A stretch of 64,000 nt of DNA from CAVVMA01 sp963788205 (lineage in GTDB: Bacteria; Desulfobacterota; Binatia; Binatales; Binataceae): positions 558,001-622,000 of the forward strand of contig CAWBGG010000005.1 of NCBI GenBank assembly GCA_963788205.1, written 5' to 3'. The position numbers and the translations under genes are program-made. Below the pieces are notes generated by a model. The model ran no database searches and was not told where the DNA came from. It worked only from the letters and a program-made list of their open reading frames with translations. Below are positions 43,426 to 51,347 of this stretch, in pieces (the stretch's first letter is position 1; every line of letters begins with the position of its first letter).

Positions 43426-44979
43426 TCACTGATAGCGTCTGAACTGGTCCCACATCTCACCCAGCGGGGGATGCATCCCGTGACACACGATGATCGGGCC
43501 GTTCTCGTACGGCATCACGTATGGCGCGCCGATCGATCCCGCGATCTCTGTCTTCCGGCAGAGATCCTTCCAATGGTCCGGATCGCCGTTGACGTGGATC
43601 AGCACGCTGCCGTCGTGGCCGCGCGGGCCCCACAGGAAGTACTGGGCCTGCCCGCATAAGGCCGGCGGTAGTCCGTCGGCCCGGCCGTATACGTCGATCG
43701 CGGCGGCCTCGCCGTAGTCGACGGTCATTATCGCGGCGCGGGCGCGATCGTCGGGCGGCAGCGATCGGTAGACCGCCGCGACCTGCTGCTCCATCCGGCG
43801 CCATCCCAGCTCGTCGGAAAAGACCTGCGTGAGCGGCGCGCCGATCGCGGTCAGCTCGTTGGCGCCGGGCCGCAGATGGGTCCGGTCCAGATAGCGGGCC
43901 AGCGCCGGCGGATCGAGAATCGGCAGCACGACCGGCGCCACCGGGACGAACATCGCTACGGCCGCGGCGAACCACAGCGCGCGCAACCATCGCGCGACGC
44001 CTTCGCAGGCGACGGCGCCGGCCGCGAACATGGCCGGATACGCCGGCGTGAGATAGTAGTCCTTGCCGTGCGATCCAATGACGATTGCGGTCGCGGCAAC
44101 GAATGCGATCGACAGAAAGCGCGCCGGTCGCAGCCGCGCGGAAGAAAACGGCGCCACGACGCCCGCGATCCAAAGCGGAGCGAGCACAAAGTTCATCGCG
44201 AGGATCTGCCCGACTTCGAACCGAATCGGGCCGCCGGTCAGATTTCTCTTGCTGGTCGCGTAATGGATCATCACGAAGAACGGCCATCCGTGGAGCGCCT
44301 GCCAGATCAGGCTCGGCGCTCCGATCACCGCGCAGGCCAGCGCGCCGTACCAGAGCTGACGCCATGCAAAAATTCGCCGGGCGCTCGAAACAACGATTCC
44401 GATTCCGAGCGCGATCAGCCAGATGCCGATGCCGTATTTCGCCTCCAGCGACACGCCGGCGATCACTCCCGCCCATAGCAGAGCGCGCCGGTCGCCATCG
44501 ATGACCGCACGGGCGAGCAGATAGGCACACGCCGTCCACGCGAGCGGCTCGAAGCTCGAGGTCGTGAGCGTGCCGGCCAGCGCGACCATCACCGGCGCCA
44601 AGCCGACCGCGACCCCAGCCATCCACGCCGACGTCCGATTGCCGCCGAGCGTCCGCGCGAACGCGGCCGTCAGCGGCGCCAACGCGACCAGCGCGGCGAT
44701 CGTGGGAAGGCGCAGCGTCCAGGTGTGATCGCCGAAGAGCTGGGTCGCCGCCGCCAACAGCGCGACCAGCGGCGGCAAATCGGCGTAGCCGAAGGCCGGA
44801 TGGCGCCCGCATGCGATGAAGTAAAGCTCGTTGCGGAAAGTATCGTAGCGTCCCGCCAGCGCGAAACAGACGATCGCCAGCAATGCGGCGAACGACCATA
44901 CGATCGGGTCTGCCCTGATCGCCGTGCGCATCGCGCCGAGAAGCGAGCCGGGACTCGCGGGCCGGAATTCATCACTCAT
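43426..44979 (-). CDS. Glycosyltransferase family 39-like membrane protein
   Basis: 517 residues, about 11 membrane helices. The first periplasmic loop 'DTFRNELYFIACGRHPAFGY' has the acidic/aromatic pattern of ArnT/PMT-type transferases using polyprenyl-phosphate sugars ('DE.YY....G....GY'). A soluble C-terminal ~160 residues is periplasmic. It is convergent with ribH, 6 bp apart. Confidence 0.82.
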   Translation of the reverse strand: MSDEFRPASPGSLLGAMRTAIRADPIVWSFAALLAIVCFALAGRYDTFRNELYFIACGRHPAFGYADLPPLVALLAAATQLFGDHTWTLRLPTIAALVALAPLTAAFARTLGGNRTSAWMAGVAVGLAPVMVALAGTLTTSSFEPLAWTACAYLLARAVIDGDRRALLWAGVIAGVSLEAKYGIGIWLIALGIGIVVSSARRIFAWRQLWYGALACAVIGAPSLIWQALHGWPFFVMIHYATSKRNLTGGPIRFEVGQILAMNFVLAPLWIAGVVAPFSSARLRPARFLSIAFVAATAIVIGSHGKDYYLTPAYPAMFAAGAVACEGVARWLRALWFAAAVAMFVPVAPVVLPILDPPALARYLDRTHLRPGANELTAIGAPLTQVFSDELGWRRMEQQVAAVYRSLPPDDRARAAIMTVDYGEAAAIDVYGRADGLPPALCGQAQYFLWGPRGHDGSVLIHVNGDPDHWKDLCRKTEIAGSIGAPYVMPYENGPIIVCHGMHPPLGEMWDQFRRYQ

Positions 44980-45090
44980 CGCGCGCCATTATCTACCGCC
45001 GCGACCGCGCAGTCTCTGTTCACAGATGCCTCCCGCGTGGTTGAGGCGAAGCGGCGCAGTTCCTATACTCTCCGGTTGGTGGTGTTGGCG

Positions 45091-45909
45091 ATGGCAGGCG
45101 GGGCAAGCGCATCAACTCGGACTTTCACGACTCGGTCGGCGGCGCGTATCCTTGCGGTTTCTCCCGATCGAATTCGCTATTGGGTAAAGCATCGCCTCAT
45201 CCAGCCCAGCGCCACCGAGGGGCGCCAGTACCGGTTCGCCTTCAACGATCTGCTCGTGATGCGGCTGGCCAAGGAGTTGCTCCCCAGCCGGCGCCATCTG
45301 GAAACCATCCAGCGCTGCTTCGACCGCGTGCGCGGACTGATTGGCCCCGCCCGGCCGATGACCTCGATGCGGCTGTGCAATGAAGACGGACGGATCGTGG
45401 TGCGCGAGCGCCGATTCGCCTTCGAGGCCGAGAGCGGGCAGTTGATCCTGGATTTCGATTCGCTGCCGGCGGTCTTCGCCGCCGACGAAGAGCCCGATGC
45501 GAAACGGACGCGACCACTGGGGCGCGTATCAGCCGCGTCGCAGGAGGCCATGCTGGCGCGCCGGATGTTCACCGAACTGCTCGCGACCGGTGCCCGCAAC
45601 GCCCAAGTCCATCTCAAGATCGCCGCGGTGTTGGAGCGCGACGCCGGCCTATCCGCGGCGCTCAAGCATCTGCTCAGCGCCGCGACTATCGAGCCCTCGA
45701 ACGCGGAAGTCCACGAGCGGCTCGGGGCGCTCTATCGCGGCCGCGGTGAAGACGACAACGCGATCCGGAGTTTCCAGCGGGCGCTGGAATGTGACCCCAC
45801 GCTGATCGAACCCCATCGCAATCTCGCCGAGCTCTACGAACAGGCCGGGCGCAAGCGCGACGCGCTGCGTCATCTAAGCGCCGTCAATCGCCTGACCCGC
45901 GACAATTAG
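45091..45909 (+). CDS. MerR-type HTH protein with TPR repeats
   Basis: 272 residues from ATG 45091. 'TTRSAARILAVSPDRIRYWV' with 'FNDLLVMRLAKELL' is a MerR-like winged helix. A ~100-residue middle is followed by two or three TPRs ('AEVHERLGALYRGRGEDDNAIRSFQRALE' in two segments). No Shine-Dalgarno is evident. The combination suggests a regulator that senses a protein partner. Confidence 0.72.
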   Translation: MAGGASASTRTFTTRSAARILAVSPDRIRYWVKHRLIQPSATEGRQYRFAFNDLLVMRLAKELLPSRRHLETIQRCFDRVRGLIGPARPMTSMRLCNEDGRIVVRERRFAFEAESGQLILDFDSLPAVFAADEEPDAKRTRPLGRVSAASQEAMLARRMFTELLATGARNAQVHLKIAAVLERDAGLSAALKHLLSAATIEPSNAEVHERLGALYRGRGEDDNAIRSFQRALECDPTLIEPHRNLAELYEQAGRKRDALRHLSAVNRLTRDN

Positions 45910-45977
45910 CACCCGCGCGGCAGGCTCCGTCGAGCTATACTGCTGACGCGGCCGGAGCACCGGCCGCGCGGCCGACC

Positions 45978-46364
45978 GTGCATAGCAAGCTCAAAGACGC
46001 GATCGAGGACTTCAACCGGGGCCGGTATTTCGACGCGGCCGAGCGCTTTGAGCGCTCCGCCGCGGGTATCGAGCCGGAGCTGAAGGAGTTGGTGGGCGCG
46101 CTTAACCGGGTCGCTGCGGCGTTGCATCTGCGGTTCAATCGCGGCGGCAGGCAGTCGTCGATCAACCTGCTGTCGCAGGCGATGCTCACGCTTGACGATT
46201 TCAAGCCGGCGCGCGCCGGTATCGATATCGAGCGGCTGTCGACGGAGATTTCCGCCTACACCGAAGAGTTGCGCTTAAGCCCGCGCAACGAGCTGAGTGG
46301 AGCGCGCTACCGCCTGCGGCTGTTCACCGAGCGCCGCCGCGCGCCGCGGATCATCGTCAGGTAA
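45978..46364 (+). CDS. DUF309-like helical protein
   Basis: 128 residues with a GTG start. 'IEDFNRGRYFDAAERFERSA' and 'LNRVAAALHLRFNRGGRQSSINLLSQAM' (two segments) follow the DUF309 pattern. It lies 68 bp after the MerR-TPR gene and 25 bp before the glycosylase gene. Function unknown. Confidence 0.6.
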   Translation: MHSKLKDAIEDFNRGRYFDAAERFERSAAGIEPELKELVGALNRVAAALHLRFNRGGRQSSINLLSQAMLTLDDFKPARAGIDIERLSTEISAYTEELRLSPRNELSGARYRLRLFTERRRAPRIIVR

Positions 46365-46389
46365 TGACGCCCGCCAGGCAGTGAGGTTG

Positions 46390-47130
46390 ATGAGCATCGC
46401 CGCGCGCATCTCGAGCCAATCGCGACGCCGCGCGCTCGACGCGTTGCGTACCGCGATGCTGGGATGCGCGCGATGCCCGGCGCTGGTGCGATGCCGCTCG
46501 CGAGTGGTGCCCGGACACGGCGCGGCCCCGGCCGTGGTGGCGTTCGTGGGTATCGCGCCGGGCCGCTTCGGCGGCGATCGCACCGGAATTCCTTTCAGCG
46601 GCGACCGTTCGGGCGATCTGCTTCGGCAAATGATTCATGCGGCCGGGCTGCGCCGCGTCTTCATCACCAATCTGGTGCGATGCAACCCGCGTGACGCGCG
46701 CGGCCGAAATCGCGATCCCAGCGCCACAGAGATCGCCCAGTGCCGTTCGCATCTGCGCGCCGAGCTAGAGCTGGTGCGGCCGGGCGCGGTCGTATGCCTG
46801 GGGCGCATGGCCTGGCGCGAGCTCGCCGGCCGCGATGCGATCTTCAATCCGCGTCGCCCCGCGATCGCGAGCGTCGGCGGATTGCGCCTCTACCCGATGT
46901 ACCATCCCGGCTACGTAATCCGCGGTGCTTACGCACGCCGCGAATACGAACGCGACTTTCGCCGCCTCGCAAAGTCGATTGACACTGTTGGAGCCTCCGG
47001 CAATGCTTTCCTGCGATGGACGTTACGCTCGAATTTGTCCGCGAAGGCCTTGAGCGCGCCCGCTACGTCACCAACGAGCGCGTCGAGACCGCGATCTTCC
47101 TCGCGCTCGCGCTCGACAAGCCGCTCCTGA
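46390..47130 (+). CDS. Uracil-DNA glycosylase, iron-sulfur family 4/5
   Basis: 246 residues. Cys26, Cys29, Cys98 and Cys118 can bind 4Fe-4S. 'GIAPGRFGGDRTGIPFSGDRSG' in two segments (54-75) is the uracil pocket, more like family 5, and 'YHPGYVIRG' is the leucine-loop region. It removes uracil from DNA. The last ~38 residues overlap the moxR gene in another frame and are low-complexity Ser/Arg. Confidence 0.82.
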   Translation: MSIAARISSQSRRRALDALRTAMLGCARCPALVRCRSRVVPGHGAAPAVVAFVGIAPGRFGGDRTGIPFSGDRSGDLLRQMIHAAGLRRVFITNLVRCNPRDARGRNRDPSATEIAQCRSHLRAELELVRPGAVVCLGRMAWRELAGRDAIFNPRRPAIASVGGLRLYPMYHPGYVIRGAYARREYERDFRRLAKSIDTVGASGNAFLRWTLRSNLSAKALSAPATSPTSASRPRSSSRSRSTSRS

Positions 47131-47915
47131 TCGAAGGACCGGCCGGCGCGGGCAAGACCGAGGTCGCCAAGGTCCTGGCCGACACGCTCAAGACCGAGCT
47201 CATCCGCCTGCAATGCTACGAGGGCCTCGATGAGGCGCGCGCGCTCTATGAATGGAACTACCAAAAGCAACTCCTGCGCCTTCAGGCCGGCGAGGACGCG
47301 GGGCTGCGATGGGACGAAGTTTCGGAGCACATCTTTTCGCGCGATTTCCTGCTCGAGCGGCCGCTGCTCAAAGCGATCTCCGCGCCGCACAAGGTGGTGC
47401 TCCTGATCGATGAAGTCGACAAGGCCGACGAGGAGTTCGAAGCCTTCATGCTCGAACTGCTTTCCGACTTTCAGGTCAGCGTGCCGGAGCTAGGCACGCT
47501 GCGGGCGGTCGAGCGTCCGGTGGTCGTGCTCACCTCCAATCGCGCGCGCGAGCTTTCCGACGCGCTGCGCCGCCGCTGCCTGCATCTGTTCATCGACTTT
47601 CCAGGCGCCGAGCAGGAGCGGCGCATAATCGAGCTCAAGGTGCCCGAGCTCGACGCCAAGCTCGCCGCCGCGGCCGCGCGGTATGTCGGCACGCTCCGCA
47701 AGCTCCAGCTCAGGAAGCCCCCTTCGATCGCAGAGACGCTCGATTGGGCGCGCGCCCTGCTGCGCCTGGGCGTCAAGGAGCTCGACACTCCCGCGATCCG
47801 CGCGTCGCTCTCGGTGCTGCTCAAGCACGAAGACGACCGCGCGAAAGCGGAGCATGCGTCCAGCAAGTCTGCGTCTGCTGCTTCGTCCAGAGATGGCGGA
47901 CGGCGCGCCGTATAG
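47016..47915 (+). CDS. MoxR-family AAA+ ATPase
   Basis: 299 residues. Walker A 'GPAGAGKTEVAK', Walker B 'VVLLIDEVDKAD' and sensor 1 'VVLTSNRARE' define MoxR. These ATPases usually work with a VWA protein (CoxE-like) in maturing metalloenzymes such as molybdenum hydroxylases; no VWA gene follows here. Its 3' end (from 47815) is duplicated at 51176 and partly at 48811, so the partner may have been lost by rearrangement. Confidence 0.9.
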   Translation: MDVTLEFVREGLERARYVTNERVETAIFLALALDKPLLIEGPAGAGKTEVAKVLADTLKTELIRLQCYEGLDEARALYEWNYQKQLLRLQAGEDAGLRWDEVSEHIFSRDFLLERPLLKAISAPHKVVLLIDEVDKADEEFEAFMLELLSDFQVSVPELGTLRAVERPVVVLTSNRARELSDALRRRCLHLFIDFPGAEQERRIIELKVPELDAKLAAAAARYVGTLRKLQLRKPPSIAETLDWARALLRLGVKELDTPAIRASLSVLLKHEDDRAKAEHASSKSASAASSRDGGRRAV

Positions 47916-47986
47916 ACATAGACTTGCCAGCGTGATTGCAATTGCAAGGTAAGATTGGATTGATGAGTTGCAGAACGGCGTTGGGG
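47815..47986 (+). repeat. Long direct repeat, copy A (moxR 3' end)
   Basis: Contains the last ~100 coding bases of moxR, the short intergenic stretch and the first ~25 bases equivalent to the SBBP gene ('GATGAGTTGCAGAACGGCGT'). Copy B at 51176-51347 matches along the whole length with scattered changes. Confidence 0.85.
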
Positions 47987-48005
47987 ATTCATCTTGACAG
48001 GGGAC

Positions 48006-48140
48006 GTGCCGCCGGTACATATTAAGAAGCGTCAGGAAATACGGAAAGAGCGCCTAAGCTGGGTGCAAGCGCTCGCCCGCCGGGAACTTCCCGGTCTCCA
48101 CCCAAGAGTGGCCATATCCAAGAGGTACCCGGCGAAGTAG
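48006..48140 (+). CDS. Small basic protein, 44 residues
   Basis: GTG-started frame after AGGGGAC, ending just before a strong terminator. The product is Lys/Arg-rich: 'MPPVHIKKRQEIRKERLSW' then 'VQALARRELPGLHPRVAIS' and 'KRYPAK'. A TTGACA lies at 47994-47999 but no good -10 box. The terminator 10 bp downstream supports a transcript here, whether coding or a small RNA. Confidence 0.4.
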   Translation: MPPVHIKKRQEIRKERLSWVQALARRELPGLHPRVAISKRYPAK

Positions 48141-48150
48141 TTTTCGGTCG

Positions 48151-48181
48151 AAAAAGGCCCTCCCGCACGGAGGGCCTTTTT
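48151..48181 (+). terminator. Bidirectional Rho-independent terminator
   Basis: AAAAAGGCCCTCC-CGCAC-GGAGGGCCTTTTT, a long perfect stem with A- and T-tracts. It serves the small plus-strand gene and the convergent minus-strand gene ending at 48181. Confidence 0.85.
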
Positions 48182-48723
48182 CATTTTGGAGGCGATTTGA
48201 TCGGTTTTCCTACCGACGTGTTGTACGCGATCACCGAAAATTTGATTGGGCTGGGAGGTCGGCGCCGACCGCGCGGTATTCGTTCATCAACATAGGCGCT
48301 CTCTACCCTGAGAGTCAGCTCTGACGCGGGGTTCCCGCTTTTCGAGACCCTGAAGAAGACCGAGTATTCAACTCGTCTTCCGCCCTCGTCCAAGAATTCC
48401 ACCGTCAGAAAATTTCCCTTCCCTGTGTGGAAGCACTTCCGAGAGCCGATGTTCCGAACAATGTCCGGGAGCTGTATCGAGAGCCAGTACCGCCCCGCAT
48501 CGAAGAGCCGCGTTTCACGGCCGTCACTATAAGCCTCCGCCGAGGCGAAAGTTTCGCCTTCTGCGATTCCCCGAGTAAAGCAATGCATGCTGAACAAGAC
48601 GCTGATGCAATATGACTGGCTCGGGTTTCCGTCTTTTTCAGGAATTACGAATTCAAATTCAAAGGGCTGGAGATGGCTGAGATCATAGACCTTCTCGCCA
48701 ATCTTCGCCGGCCGCCACTTCAC
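48181..48723 (-). CDS. Hypothetical protein, 180 residues
   Basis: No recognised family. Strand-rich chain with 'GRYWLSIQLPDIV', 'NFLTVEFLDEGGRRVEYSVFF' in pieces and a basic Pro-rich C-terminus ('RRPPSPIKF'). No signal or membrane helix. Its codon and base use are less G+C-rich than the flanking backbone genes. It lies in the block between the moxR-tail repeats. Confidence 0.5.
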   Translation of the reverse strand: MKWRPAKIGEKVYDLSHLQPFEFEFVIPEKDGNPSQSYCISVLFSMHCFTRGIAEGETFASAEAYSDGRETRLFDAGRYWLSIQLPDIVRNIGSRKCFHTGKGNFLTVEFLDEGGRRVEYSVFFRVSKSGNPASELTLRVESAYVDERIPRGRRRPPSPIKFSVIAYNTSVGKPIKSPPK

Positions 48724-48810
48724 CCCGGTCTAAACCCGTTTCGTAGCCAAACCCACGCGCGCTTCACTCAGAGTCGAGAACCCTATCACACGGTGAGCAT
48801 CAAGGGCCAC

Positions 48811-48906
48811 GGAGAGCACGATGACGACTCTGATGGGCCGCCGCCGCGCGAAGGCGGAGCATGCCTTCCAGCAAGTCCGCGTCTGCTGTTTCGTCCAGAG
48901 GTAGAT
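48811..48906 (+). repeat. Partial third copy of the moxR-tail repeat
   Basis: Shares 'GCGAAGGCGGAGCATGCC', 'CCAGCAAGTCCGCGTCTGCTG' in pieces and 'TTCGTCCAGAG' with copies A and B, with ~15 extra bases near 48830. The 48724-49460 gap holds this copy, two palindromic elements and a hairpin, with no gene I can support. Confidence 0.65.
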
Positions 48907-49038
48907 GAAGGCCCGGAAGCGCGAATAGCCGCTTGATAGCCATTGAGTATTCGCCCGAATACTCACTCCCCATCCACAAGTTGATTTACACTCTTTCGCA
49001 CGCCTGATATGTGAACCTGCGGCCGGGCGCTCCTCTTT

Positions 49039-49147
49039 TTGCCTGTCATCCCGAGGCGAGCGCTCCGCGCGAAGCAGAGGGACCCCGGCCTTCGAGCCCG
49101 CTTGCAGACCGGTTTCCTTCGCCCTTCGGCCAGGCTCAGGGTGACAT
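49039..49147 (+). repeat. Inverted-repeat element adjoining MITE copy 2
   Basis: Left end TGTCATCCCGAGGCGAGCG and right end, reversed, TGTCACCCTGAGCCTGGCC. The ends are TGTCA...TGACA like the neighbouring element, which it abuts at 49146. Confidence 0.45.
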
Positions 49148-49294
49148 TGTCATTCTCGCGCGTCTGCTTTGCTGGCGCGCGAAGAATCCCGGATCTGCTC
49201 GGCTGAAGCGCATCCAGTGGGAGGACTTAAGCTATAAGTACCTGCAACCGGAGTTCGGGATTCTTCGCGCGGCAGCCACGCGCGAGAATGACAC
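49146..49294 (+). repeat. Palindromic MITE-like element, copy 2
   Basis: Left arm TGTCATTCTCGCGCG...GCGCGCGAAGAATCCCG and reversed right arm TGTCATTCTCGCGCG...CGCGCGAAGAATCCCG agree over ~45 bases around a ~55-bp centre. The arms match those of 18620-18714. Confidence 0.65.
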
Positions 49295-49412
49295 AGGAAA
49301 GCTTTGGAGACGCTCGATGCCGGAAATGCTCCAAGGATCGCTACGGCGCGGGCGCGAAAACGAAGAAGGCGAAGCGCGCGAAGAAGTAGACCAGCCGCGA
49401 TCGGCGATCACG

Positions 49413-49446
49413 GGGCCGGGGCCGAAGGGTCTCCGGCCCCTTCTCG
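49413..49446 (+). terminator. G+C-rich hairpin, possible terminator
   Basis: GGGGCCG-AAGGGTCT-CCGGCCCC followed by TTCTCGTT. The T-tract is weak. Confidence 0.35.
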
Positions 49447-49460
49447 TTGTTGGGGCGTCT

Positions 49461-49670
49461 TTACTCAGACAGAAGAGTGAACGGAAAAACGCTTATATGT
49501 ATTCCCCACAGTACAAATGTAACCGCAAGCCAAAGTAGAAAGACACCGTAACCAAAACTGATCATGAAGCGATAGGTGCCTGAGTGCGGTTTGCTCCAAG
49601 CTCCCTTACATTCTGATATCGCGCCGAAAACGGCCAGCGCATAGAGGGGCCAAAACAAGGCGGGTCTCAC
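49461..49670 (-). CDS. Small two-helix membrane protein, 69 residues
   Basis: Two hydrophobic stretches, 'ALFWPLYALAVFGAI' and 'GVFLLWLAVTFVLWGIHISVF', joined by a short polar loop. It follows the DUF6979-like gene by 12 bp on the same strand, so they may be co-transcribed. Function unknown. Confidence 0.5.
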   Translation of the reverse strand: MRPALFWPLYALAVFGAISECKGAWSKPHSGTYRFMISFGYGVFLLWLAVTFVLWGIHISVFPFTLLSE

Positions 49671-49682
49671 TCTTTCACCTGT

Positions 49683-50066
49683 TTAGTGTGCGGTTTTCTC
49701 AAGCAGATCGTGATTGAAGAGCGCGAAAACCACCTTCAATTCACTTTTTTCTTTTCTGCCGGGCGCTACTTTAGCCCACACTGCCTCCGGGTCCTTATAC
49801 GCCTCCGGTTTTGACATCAAGATTTGCCATACGGCCAAAGCGTATCCTTTGCTACTCTTGGATTTGGTATATGTTCCCCTTGGAACGTCTTTGACCAATC
49901 CATTCTCGCATAAACCCAAATAAGCCCCTCTGGGGCAACTCTTTTTCCGCGATGAAGGTCGGCAAGTTGTCTCCTTCACCGCCTCTTCCCATGCTTTCTC
50001 CGCAGAAAGGCCGCTCTCCCTAACCAGGCGAGTCGCTTGGATCGCCGCGTCACCGTATTGCCCCAT
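49683..50066 (-). CDS. DUF6979-like protein
   Basis: 127 residues. 'CPRGAYLGLCENGLVKDVPRG' in two segments, 'YTKSKSSKGYALAVWQILM' and the N-terminal 'MGQYGDAAIQATRLV' fit the pattern I associate with DUF6979. The family has no known function. Probably cytoplasmic. Confidence 0.55.
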   Translation of the reverse strand: MGQYGDAAIQATRLVRESGLSAEKAWEEAVKETTCRPSSRKKSCPRGAYLGLCENGLVKDVPRGTYTKSKSSKGYALAVWQILMSKPEAYKDPEAVWAKVAPGRKEKSELKVVFALFNHDLLEKTAH

Positions 50067-50181
50067 GCACAGGAGACATAGCAGCTTCCTCGTTCCAAAG
50101 CAGCCGTCTCCCGCGTAATCGATGAGGGGGCCGGTCGAGCAAAACTGATGACCGGGATGGGGCAGATTTACGGCCGATTAA

Positions 50182-50217
50182 GGCCCCGGTCCCCGGATCG
50201 GGGGCCGCCCTTTATTT
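50182..50217 (+). terminator. G+C-rich hairpin with T-rich tail
   Basis: GGCCCC...GGGGCC around CCGGATCGG, followed by CCCTTTATTTT. No plus-strand gene is evident just upstream (50067-50180), so it may end a transcript that I cannot identify. Confidence 0.45.
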
Positions 50218-50260
50218 TGGGCGCGGGGAGGGGCAGGATCGGGGGCAGGAGATGGTGAAA

Positions 50261-50614
50261 ATGAACCTCCGCCACGCCGCCGCCCTCGCGCTCACGGGCT
50301 GGTATTTGATGATCCCGCCATACGGCAGTGTGGATTCGGGTGAGTCTCCACCATTAGCCGACTGGACTATCCAGGGGGTGTTCGACAGCCGCAAGGCTTG
50401 CACCGAGTTCCAAAAATCGTGGCGGGGCCTAGTGTCCGATATGACGCCGGATAATGTGGGCGGCCTGTACAAGAACATGACTAACGACATGGAACTTCGC
50501 GAACTTCAAATCAGACGGCTGCGTGATATAACCGCGCGCTCTCGATGTCTGGCTAGCAACGACCCTCGCCTCAAGGGGAAGCATCCCACTTCATCGGATG
50601 ATCCCGCAAATTAA
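50261..50614 (+). CDS. Small exported protein, 117 residues
   Basis: AGGAG lies nine bases before ATG 50261; ATG 50252 is in frame and too close to it. The N-terminal 'LRHAAALALTGWYLMIPP' is a signal or membrane helix. The rest has two cysteines (in 'KACTEF' and 'RSRCLASNDPR') that could pair outside the cytoplasm. No family recognised. Confidence 0.5.
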   Translation: MNLRHAAALALTGWYLMIPPYGSVDSGESPPLADWTIQGVFDSRKACTEFQKSWRGLVSDMTPDNVGGLYKNMTNDMELRELQIRRLRDITARSRCLASNDPRLKGKHPTSSDDPAN

Positions 50615-50665
50615 AGCCTGCAAGTGATCTCTATCGGTGACGGAGTAGACGAAGGAGCGAGAAAA

Positions 50666-51028
50666 ATGGACTCATGGAGCGAAGAAACGAAAGCCCGACA
50701 TAGAGCCGAGATCGATGCAGTACGTGACCTTTTGCTGCAATGCGCGAATTCGCGCCGCAGGATTACCTATGGCGAGGTGGGAAAGCAGATAGGAAAAGGG
50801 GCTTTCCATTTTCGCACCCAGGGACAAATACTGGGGGCTATTTCCCGCGACTCCTACAGCGAAAGGCGTGTGATGCTGTCGGCTGTAGTGGTCGATCAAA
50901 CAGGCTCTCCCGGCGAAGGGTTTTTCACTCTCGCCCAAACGCTAGGTTTGCGGTTCGACGATAGGCTCCTGTTTCATCGGCAAGAACTGACCCGAGTTTT
51001 CGACGCCTATTCGCAGACCCACGGGTAG
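50666..51028 (+). CDS. Hypothetical protein with winged-helix-like fold, 120 residues
   Basis: AAGGAGCGAG precedes ATG 50666; a GTG at 50624 is in frame. 'RRITYGEVGKQIGKG' and 'LGAISRDSYSERRVMLSAVVV' followed by 'SPGEGFFTLAQTLGLRF' give a helix-helix-wing impression. Terminated by a hairpin 75 bp downstream. Function unknown. Confidence 0.5.
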   Translation: MDSWSEETKARHRAEIDAVRDLLLQCANSRRRITYGEVGKQIGKGAFHFRTQGQILGAISRDSYSERRVMLSAVVVDQTGSPGEGFFTLAQTLGLRFDDRLLFHRQELTRVFDAYSQTHG

Positions 51029-51102
51029 ATGGCGTGTCCCTGATCCGGGGCCGCTTTTTCCGGTAAATGGCTGGTAAAGGGGAATGGGGCGACTCGGAAG
51101 CC

Positions 51103-51126
51103 GAAAACCCCGGAAACGGGGCTTTC
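51103..51126 (+). terminator. Rho-independent terminator
   Basis: GAAAACCCCG-GAAA-CGGGGCTTTC: a CCCCG/CGGGG stem extended by AAA/TTT. It follows the 120-residue gene. Confidence 0.55.
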
Positions 51127-51175
51127 ACTAGGAAATAAGGGCATAATTCCCCATTCCAAGACCCCCATTTCCCCT

Positions 51176-51347
51176 TGCTGCTCAAGCACGAAGACGACCG
51201 CGGGAAGGCGGAGCATGCCTCCAGCAAGTCCGCGTCTGCTGCTTTGTCCAGAGATAGCGGGCGGCGCGCCGTATAGACATAGACTCGCCGGCGCGATTGT
51301 AATTGCAAAGGTGAGGTTGATGAGTTGCAGAACGGCGTGGGGGATTT
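51176..51347 (+). repeat. Long direct repeat, copy B (moxR tail plus SBBP 5' end)
   Basis: Matches 47815-47986: moxR tail relic, intergenic sequence and the start of the SBBP gene. Here the SBBP gene continues intact, whereas in copy A it stops after ~25 bases. Confidence 0.85.

Noticed and set aside
43457..44899. 480-codon minus-strand open frame in another frame of the glycosyltransferase
   Set aside because: Arg/Ala-rich alternative frame; the GT39-like frame has the membrane helices and motif.
48730..48966. Minus-strand 78-codon frame resembling another at 51182-51310
   Set aside because: The resemblance is caused by both reading the antisense of the moxR-tail repeat.
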